From an uncultured Limnohabitans sp. (GTDB taxonomy: Bacteria > Pseudomonadota > Gammaproteobacteria > Burkholderiales > Burkholderiaceae_C), in NCBI RefSeq assembly GCF_937889215.1, contig NZ_CALBEX010000334.1, positions 1 to 10,971 on the forward strand: a stretch of DNA of 10,971 nt, given 5' to 3'. A program made the translations under genes and the position numbers. Below are positions 7,214-10,971 of the stretch, piece after piece. The notes beneath the pieces are model-generated. The model ran no database searches, was not told the DNA's origin, and saw only the letters and a program-made list of their open reading frames with translations. Each line of letters begins with the position of its first letter. Position 1 is the stretch's first letter.

Positions 7214-7645
7214 TCAGGCCACCGAGCCGCCAGCGGCTTCAATCGCAGCTTTGGCACCAGCTGTTGCACCGATACCAGTCAGCTTGACGGCTTTGGTCAA
7301 TTCGCCCGTATTGATCACTTTGACCACCTTGGCGATTTGTGCAACCAAACCGGCTTGCTTCAATGCCAGCACATCTACTTCAGCCAAGTCCAAACGGGAC
7401 AAGGTGGTCAAAGTGATTTCAGCGTTGTACTTGAGCAAATGTGATTTGAAACCACGCTTGGGCAAACGGCGTTGCAAAGGCATTTGACCGCCTTCGAAGC
7501 CTACCTTGTGGTAGCCGCCCGAACGGGATTTTTGACCTTTATGGCCGCGACCTGCGGTCTTGCCCAGGCCAGAGCCAATGCCACGACCAACGCGGCGAGG
7601 AGCGTGTTTGGAGCCTTCTGCGGGCTTGATGCTATTGAGTTCCAT
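7214..7645 (-). CDS. rplO: 50S ribosomal protein L15
   Basis: L15 is a late assembly protein of the 50S subunit with a long flexible arm that runs into 23S rRNA. The chosen form has 143 residues. [22 protein letters not shown], the glycine/lysine-rich arm with [25 protein letters not shown] sequence, and [17 protein letters not shown] are diagnostic. Two ATG codons are adjacent, at 7648 and 7645. The GAGG ribosome site is 3 bases from the first and 6 from the second, and family proteins begin MELN or MRLN, so 7645 was chosen; using 7648 adds one methionine. The gene lies between rpmD and secY with short gaps and is surely co-transcribed. Confidence 0.98.
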   Translation of the reverse strand: MELNSIKPAEGSKHAPRRVGRGIGSGLGKTAGRGHKGQKSRSGGYHKVGFEGGQMPLQRRLPKRGFKSHLLKYNAEITLTTLSRLDLAEVDVLALKQAGLVAQIAKVVKVINTGELTKAVKLTGIGATAGAKAAIEAAGGSVA

Positions 7646-7655
7646 CATCGGCCTC

Positions 7656-7838
7656 TTAGAGAACTTTGACCAAGTAACTGATCTTGTTGATCATGCCGCG
7701 CACTGCGGGCGTGTCTTGCAACTCGCTCACAGAATTCAGCTTGCGCAAGCCCAGACCACGCACAGTGGCGCGGTGAGACTCTTTGGTGCCAATCGGGCTG
7801 CGAACCAGTTGGACTTTCACGGTAGATTGTGTCGTCAT
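7656..7838 (-). CDS. rpmD: 50S ribosomal protein L30
   Basis: L30 is a small ferredoxin-like-fold protein of the large subunit that contacts 23S rRNA near the 5S rRNA region. The protein has 60 residues, typical of bacteria. [28 protein letters not shown] is the family core with the conserved S-x-I-G and GLGLRK turns, and it ends [19 protein letters not shown] in the usual way. The ATG at 7838 has a CGGAG site 7 bases upstream, 14 bases after the rpsE stop. The order rpsE-rpmD-rplO is that of the spc operon. Its frame overlaps an unrelated longer open frame that is only a shadow. Confidence 0.98.
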   Translation of the reverse strand: MTTQSTVKVQLVRSPIGTKESHRATVRGLGLRKLNSVSELQDTPAVRGMINKISYLVKVL

Positions 7839-7852
7839 GTTCGTTCTCCGGT

Positions 7853-8371
7853 TCAGCCGAACAACTCTTCAACCGACTTGCCACGTTTGGCAGCCACGTT
7901 GGAGGCTGTTGTGCAATTGGACAATGCGTCCAACGTGGCACGAACCATGTTGTAGGGGTTGGATGAACCATGGCTCTTGGCCACGATGTCCGTGATGCCC
8001 ACCACTTCGAACACAGCACGCATAGGACCACCAGCGATGATGCCGGTACCTTTGGGTGCTGGTGCCATCATGACACGGGCAGCACCATGGTGGCCGTGCA
8101 CTGCATGGTGGATGGTGCCATTTTTGAGGTGCACTTTGGCGAGGTTGCGACGGGCTTCTTCCATCGCTTTTTGCACAGCTGCAGGCACTTCTTTCGACTT
8201 GCCTTTGCCCATGCCCACCTTGCCGTCGCCGTCACCGACCACTGTCAAAGCGGCGAAACCGAGGATACGGCCACCCTTGACCACCTTGGTCACGCGGTTG
8301 ACCGCGATCATCTTCTCGCGAAGACCGTCTTCTGGACCGTCGTTCTGCGGTTTTGCTGTAAATTTAGCCAT
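7853..8371 (-). CDS. rpsE: 30S ribosomal protein S5
   Basis: S5 sits at the mRNA entry side of the small subunit and affects accuracy; changes in its N-terminal loop give spectinomycin resistance. The protein has 172 residues, full length. The double-stranded RNA-binding domain is at about 18-85, with [19 protein letters not shown] and the glycine-rich [18 protein letters not shown]. The C-terminal domain carries [20 protein letters not shown] and [16 protein letters not shown]. The loop at [11 protein letters not shown] looks intact, so no resistance change is evident. The ATG at 8371 has GGAG 8 bases upstream and follows rplR by 17 bases. Confidence 0.99.
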   Translation of the reverse strand: MAKFTAKPQNDGPEDGLREKMIAVNRVTKVVKGGRILGFAALTVVGDGDGKVGMGKGKSKEVPAAVQKAMEEARRNLAKVHLKNGTIHHAVHGHHGAARVMMAPAPKGTGIIAGGPMRAVFEVVGITDIVAKSHGSSNPYNMVRATLDALSNCTTASNVAAKRGKSVEELFG

Positions 8372-8388
8372 TTGTATCTCCGATCCGT

Positions 8389-8754
8389 TTAGAACTGCAG
8401 ACCTGCTTCACGGGCTGCTTCGGCCAAAGCCTTGACACGACCGTGGTAAGCGAAACCTGCGCGGTCGAAGGCGACCTTCTCAACGCCAGCGGCTTTTGCC
8501 TTTTCAGCAATGCGCTTGCCAATGACTGCGGCTGCAGCGGCATTGCCGCCCTTGCCTGCGGCACCCAAGGCCGTACGCACTTCGGCTTCGGCTGTCGATG
8601 CGCTGGCCAACACTTTGGTACCGCAGCCAGAAATAACGCTGGCATAGATATGAAGGTTGGTACGGTTCACGGTCAAACGGGCCACGCCTTGCTGTGCAAT
8701 GCGAATGCGTGTTTGGCGTGCACGACGGAGACGCTGCTCTTTCTTGGTCAACAT
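8389..8754 (-). CDS. rplR: 50S ribosomal protein L18
   Basis: L18 binds 5S rRNA together with L5 and L25 and brings it into the large subunit. The protein has 121 residues, slightly longer than the E. coli 117. The N-terminus [22 protein letters not shown] is the basic 5S rRNA-binding segment. [24 protein letters not shown] and the C-terminal [26 protein letters not shown] are clear family blocks. The ATG at 8754 has a GGAG site 7 bases upstream that overlaps the end of rplF, only 11 bases away, which suggests coupled translation. It sits between rplF and rpsE as in the spc operon. Confidence 0.99.
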   Translation of the reverse strand: MLTKKEQRLRRARQTRIRIAQQGVARLTVNRTNLHIYASVISGCGTKVLASASTAEAEVRTALGAAGKGGNAAAAAVIGKRIAEKAKAAGVEKVAFDRAGFAYHGRVKALAEAAREAGLQF

Positions 8755-8765
8755 GATGCAGCTCC

Positions 8766-9299
8766 TTATTTCTTCTTGGTCTCTTTGATCGTGATCTTCT
8801 CATCCGAATAACGGATGCCCTTGCCTTTGTAAGGCTCAGGGGGACGAACAGCACGGATCTCAGCAGCGATTTGGCCAACACGTTGACGGTCAGAACCTTT
8901 GATCACGATTTCAGTCGCGGTCGGGGTAGCCACCGTGATGCCAGCAGGCATGTCAATGTTGACAGGGTGTGAATAACCAACGGCCAGGTTCAATTTGGCG
9001 CCAGAAGCGGCCGCTTTGTAACCCACGCCAACCAAGTTCAGCTTCTTTTCGAAACCCTTGGTCACGCCATTCACCATGTTGTTCACCAGCTGTCGCAAGG
9101 TGCCGCTCATGGCGTTGGCTTCACGTGAATCGTTGGCAGGGGCAAAGCTCAGCTTGCCGCCTTCGTTGTTCACAGTTACCAGCATGTTGGCAGCGATGGC
9201 CAATTGACCACCTGCGCCTTTCACACTGATTTGATCTTTGTTGATCGACACATCCACACCAGCGGGGATGGTCACAGGCATTTTTGCTACTCGGGACAT
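8766..9299 (-). CDS. rplF: 50S ribosomal protein L6
   Basis: L6 lies near the factor-binding site and the sarcin-ricin loop of 23S rRNA and is needed for binding of elongation factors. The protein has 177 residues, the usual length. It begins [17 protein letters not shown] and has the two repeated L6 folds, ending with the C-terminal signature [21 protein letters not shown]. The open frame continues upstream to 9347, but that part lies inside rpsH and is unrelated. The ATG at 9299 follows a strong AAAGGGAG site and gives the conserved N-terminus. It lies 13 bases after rpsH. The glycine-lysine cluster near residues 155-160 is the rRNA contact. Confidence 0.98.
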   Translation of the reverse strand: MSRVAKMPVTIPAGVDVSINKDQISVKGAGGQLAIAANMLVTVNNEGGKLSFAPANDSREANAMSGTLRQLVNNMVNGVTKGFEKKLNLVGVGYKAAASGAKLNLAVGYSHPVNIDMPAGITVATPTATEIVIKGSDRQRVGQIAAEIRAVRPPEPYKGKGIRYSDEKITIKETKKK

Positions 9300-9312
9300 T
9301 CTTTTTCTCCCT

Positions 9313-9708
9313 TTAAGCGACGTAGCACAGCACTTCGCCACCGACACCGGCTGCGCGCGCTTTGCGATCGGTCATCACACCTTGAGGCGTGGTGACAATA
9401 GCAACGCCCAAGCCGTTTTGGACTTGAGGAATCGCATCATGGCCTTTGTACACGCGCAGGCCAGGGCGGCTCACGCGTTCGATGCGCTCAATAACTGGGC
9501 GACCGGCGTAGTACTTCAGGGCAATTTCGAGAACGGACTTGCCGTCTTCGGTTTTGACTTGGAAACCGTCAATGTAGCCTTCATCTTTCAGCACTTGAGC
9601 AATGGCCACCTTCACTTTGGAAGAAGGCACCATCACGGCAGCTTTGGCCACCATTTGTGCATTACGGATGCGGGTCAACAGATCGGCAATAGGATCACTC
9701 ATGCTCAT
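9313..9708 (-). CDS. rpsH: 30S ribosomal protein S8
   Basis: S8 binds helix 21 of 16S rRNA in the central domain; in E. coli it represses the spc operon by binding mRNA near the start of rplE. The protein has 131 residues, full length. [18 protein letters not shown] and [11 protein letters not shown] are typical. The C-terminal block [33 protein letters not shown], described here by its ends, carries the rRNA-binding loop. Two ATG codons are in frame, 9708 and 9702; GGAG lies 8 bases from 9708 and the protein then matches the MSM start of family members. A feedback site for S8 on this transcript was not identified. Confidence 0.99.
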   Translation of the reverse strand: MSMSDPIADLLTRIRNAQMVAKAAVMVPSSKVKVAIAQVLKDEGYIDGFQVKTEDGKSVLEIALKYYAGRPVIERIERVSRPGLRVYKGHDAIPQVQNGLGVAIVTTPQGVMTDRKARAAGVGGEVLCYVA

Positions 9709-9727
9709 GTTGTTATCTCCTGCCGAT

Positions 9728-10033
9728 TTACCAGCTGGCCTTGGTCACGCCCGGAATGTGGCCTGCAAAGGCTAATTCACGGATCTTGGCGCGGCCCAGA
9801 CCAAATTGACGGAACGTACCGCGTGGGCGACCAGTGATTTCACACCGGTTGCGTTGACGGGTCGGGTTAGCGTTGCGAGGAAGCTTTTGCAAACCCAGAC
9901 GGGCAGCTGCACGCTCTTCATCACTGCGCTTGAAATCATTGGCAACGGCCTTCAATTCCGCGTATTTTTTCGCGAATTTAGCTGCCAGTTTTTCACGCTT
10001 GAGCTCGCGCTCGATCAAAGCTACTTTAGCCAC
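9728..10033 (-). CDS. rpsN: 30S ribosomal protein S14 (zinc-free type)
   Basis: S14 sits in the head of the small subunit and joins late in assembly. From GTG at 10033 the protein has 101 residues, the length of the zinc-independent class. It starts with an initiator followed by [15 protein letters not shown] and ends [28 protein letters not shown], both family signatures. The zinc CXXC pairs of the short type are missing. The open frame continues to 10087, but that part overlaps rplE and is unrelated. The GTG is 8 bases after the rplE stop; a TGAGGTG sequence over that stop is the likely ribosome site. GTG sits inside the perfect palindrome GCCACGTGGC (10029-10038). Confidence 0.97.
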   Translation of the reverse strand: MAKVALIERELKREKLAAKFAKKYAELKAVANDFKRSDEERAAARLGLQKLPRNANPTRQRNRCEITGRPRGTFRQFGLGRAKIRELAFAGHIPGVTKASW

Positions 10034-10041
10034 GTGGCACC

Positions 10042-10581
10042 TCAGTTCTTGAAGGGGAAGCGGAAAGCTGTCAAGAGCGCTTTGCACTCTTCGTCAGACT
10101 TGGCCGTGGTGGTGATGCTGATGTTGAGACCGCGCAAGGCATCCACCTTGTCGTACTCAATCTCAGGGAAAATGATCTGCTCTTTGACACCGATGTTGTA
10201 GTTGCCACGGCCATCAAAGGCGCGGCCAGAAATACCACGGAAGTCACGAACACGCGGCAAGGCCACGGTCACGAAACGGTCCAGGAATTCATACATCTGA
10301 ACGCCGCGCAAAGTCACCATGCAACCAATGGGTTGTTGTTCACGGATTTTGAAACCAGCGATCGCCTTCTTGGCTTTGGTCACCACAGGCTTTTGGCCTG
10401 CAATTTTGCTCAAGTCGCTCACGGCGTGGTCCATGACTTTTTTGTCAGCCACAGCCTCAGAGACACCCATGTTGAGTGTGATCTTAGTGATGCGAGGAAC
10501 CTGCATAGGTGACGTGTAGCCAAATTTGGCTGTCAGGTCAGCAGCGATTTTTTCGCGGAAGATTTGTTGCAGACGTGCCAT
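10042..10581 (-). CDS. rplE: 50S ribosomal protein L5
   Basis: L5 binds 5S rRNA and touches the P-site tRNA at the top of the large subunit. The chosen form has 179 residues. [45 protein letters not shown], the central [18 protein letters not shown] and the C-terminal [20 protein letters not shown] are family signatures. Two ATG codons compete: 10587, which overlaps the rplX stop as ATGA, and 10581. The AAGG site lies 4 and 10 bases away respectively, so spacing does not decide. The family N-terminus MARL favours 10581; starting at 10587 adds Met-Ser. In E. coli the S8 feedback site lies at this junction. Confidence 0.97.
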   Translation of the reverse strand: MARLQQIFREKIAADLTAKFGYTSPMQVPRITKITLNMGVSEAVADKKVMDHAVSDLSKIAGQKPVVTKAKKAIAGFKIREQQPIGCMVTLRGVQMYEFLDRFVTVALPRVRDFRGISGRAFDGRGNYNIGVKEQIIFPEIEYDKVDALRGLNISITTTAKSDEECKALLTAFRFPFKN

Positions 10582-10583
10582 GC

Positions 10584-10904
10584 TCATGCCACCTTGATTT
10601 CTTCGCCGCTGGACTTGTAAACACGAACGCGTGTTCCGTCAGCTTGCAGCTTGATGCCCACGCGATCAGCCTTACCTGTTGCGGCGTTGAAAATCGCCAC
10701 ATTGGATTGGTGAATCGGCATGGCCTTTTCGATGATGCCGCCAGTTGTGCCCTTCATGGGGTTTGGCTTGGCGTGTTTTTTGACGATGTTGATGCCGTCG
10801 ATCAACACGTGCGAATCGCTGGCGCGCAGCGACACTTTGCCGCGCTTGCCTTTGTCACGACCTGTGATGACGATGACTTCGTCGCCTTTACGAATCTTGT
10901 TCAT
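10584..10904 (-). CDS. rplX: 50S ribosomal protein L24
   Basis: L24 is one of two proteins that start 50S assembly by binding the 5' domain of 23S rRNA, and it lies near the exit tunnel. The protein has 106 residues, normal for proteobacteria. The KOW motif is at about 5-32 with [20 protein letters not shown]. It is followed by [11 protein letters not shown], the [18 protein letters not shown] block and a C-terminal [16 protein letters not shown]. The ATG at 10904 has an AAGGA site overlapping the rplN stop, 9 bases away. Its TGA shares ATGA with a possible rplE start. Confidence 0.98.
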   Translation of the reverse strand: MNKIRKGDEVIVITGRDKGKRGKVSLRASDSHVLIDGINIVKKHAKPNPMKGTTGGIIEKAMPIHQSNVAIFNAATGKADRVGIKLQADGTRVRVYKSSGEEIKVA

Positions 10905-10913
10905 GGCGAGTCC

Positions 10914-10971
10914 TTACAGTACTTCAGGGGCCAAGGACACGATCTTCATGAACTTCTCGGTACGCAATTCA
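10914..10971 (-). CDS. rplN: 50S ribosomal protein L14, C-terminal end only
   Basis: The last 18 codons of L14 are present; the rest lies beyond the window. They encode ELRTEKFMKIVSLAPEVL and then TAA at 10914-10916. This matches the conserved end of L14, a large-subunit protein at the interface with 16S rRNA. Its place directly before rplX is that of the spc operon. The promoter of the cluster is not in this window. Confidence 0.95.
   Translation of the reverse strand, partial: ELRTEKFMKIVSLAPEVL

Noticed and set aside
9238..9837. 199-codon plus-strand open frame antisense to rplF, rpsH and rpsN
   Set aside because: It crosses three well-supported minus-strand genes and lacks any recognisable motif.
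10560..10600. S8 feedback site at the rplX-rplE junction, as in E. coli
   Set aside because: The place is right, but I could not recognise the S8-binding helix by eye; a covariance search would be needed.

Overview
The window reads as a chromosomal housekeeping locus of a betaproteobacterium. Burkholderiales is likely, and a Comamonadaceae-type organism (Limnohabitans, Rhodoferax or Polaromonas relatives) fits best. This rests on recalled family sequences: long runs of RpoA, L5, L17 and S4 residues look like that group, and the gene order is the proteobacterial spc/alpha ribosomal cluster. No database search was possible, so the genus is a guess.

Plus strand, about 1-2375: the 3' part of apaG, then thiL, pgpA and a stand-alone pncC (CinA C-terminal domain). 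thiL, pgpA and pncC are packed tightly: the thiL stop and pgpA start share ATGA, and the pgpA stop and pncC start share TGATG. These genes cover an ApaG-family protein, the last step of thiamine diphosphate synthesis, phosphatidylglycerol synthesis and pyridine nucleotide salvage.

Middle, about 2376-2570: the two transcription units converge here. A short stem with T-rich sequence on both sides can act as a terminator in both directions. An initiator tRNA-fMet gene lies on the minus strand, directly behind the last ribosomal gene.

Minus strand, 2473-10971: one long head-to-tail cluster. In transcription order it is rplN (3' end only), rplX, rplE, rpsN, rpsH, rplF, rplR, rpsE, rpmD, rplO, secY, rpmJ, rpsM, rpsK, rpsD, rpoA, rplQ and tRNA-fMet. 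Most gaps are 8-24 bases with Shine-Dalgarno sites overlapping or next to the previous stop codon, which indicates one co-translated polycistron. Four wider gaps (81-105 bases) follow secY, rpsK, rpsD and rpoA, and each holds one or two inverted repeats that could fold in the mRNA. The cluster supplies large- and small-subunit ribosomal proteins, the protein translocase channel and the RNA polymerase alpha subunit, so it couples the main machines of growth.

I found no mobile element, CRISPR array, phage gene, toxin system or unknown gene, and no sign of a new system. The points worth a second look are small and regulatory: the placement and possible own promoter of tRNA-fMet, the hairpins in the wide gaps (especially before rpsD), infA missing from between secY and rpmJ, no room for an E. 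coli-type S4-controlled leader before rpsM, and three GTG starts (secY, rpsD, rpsN).
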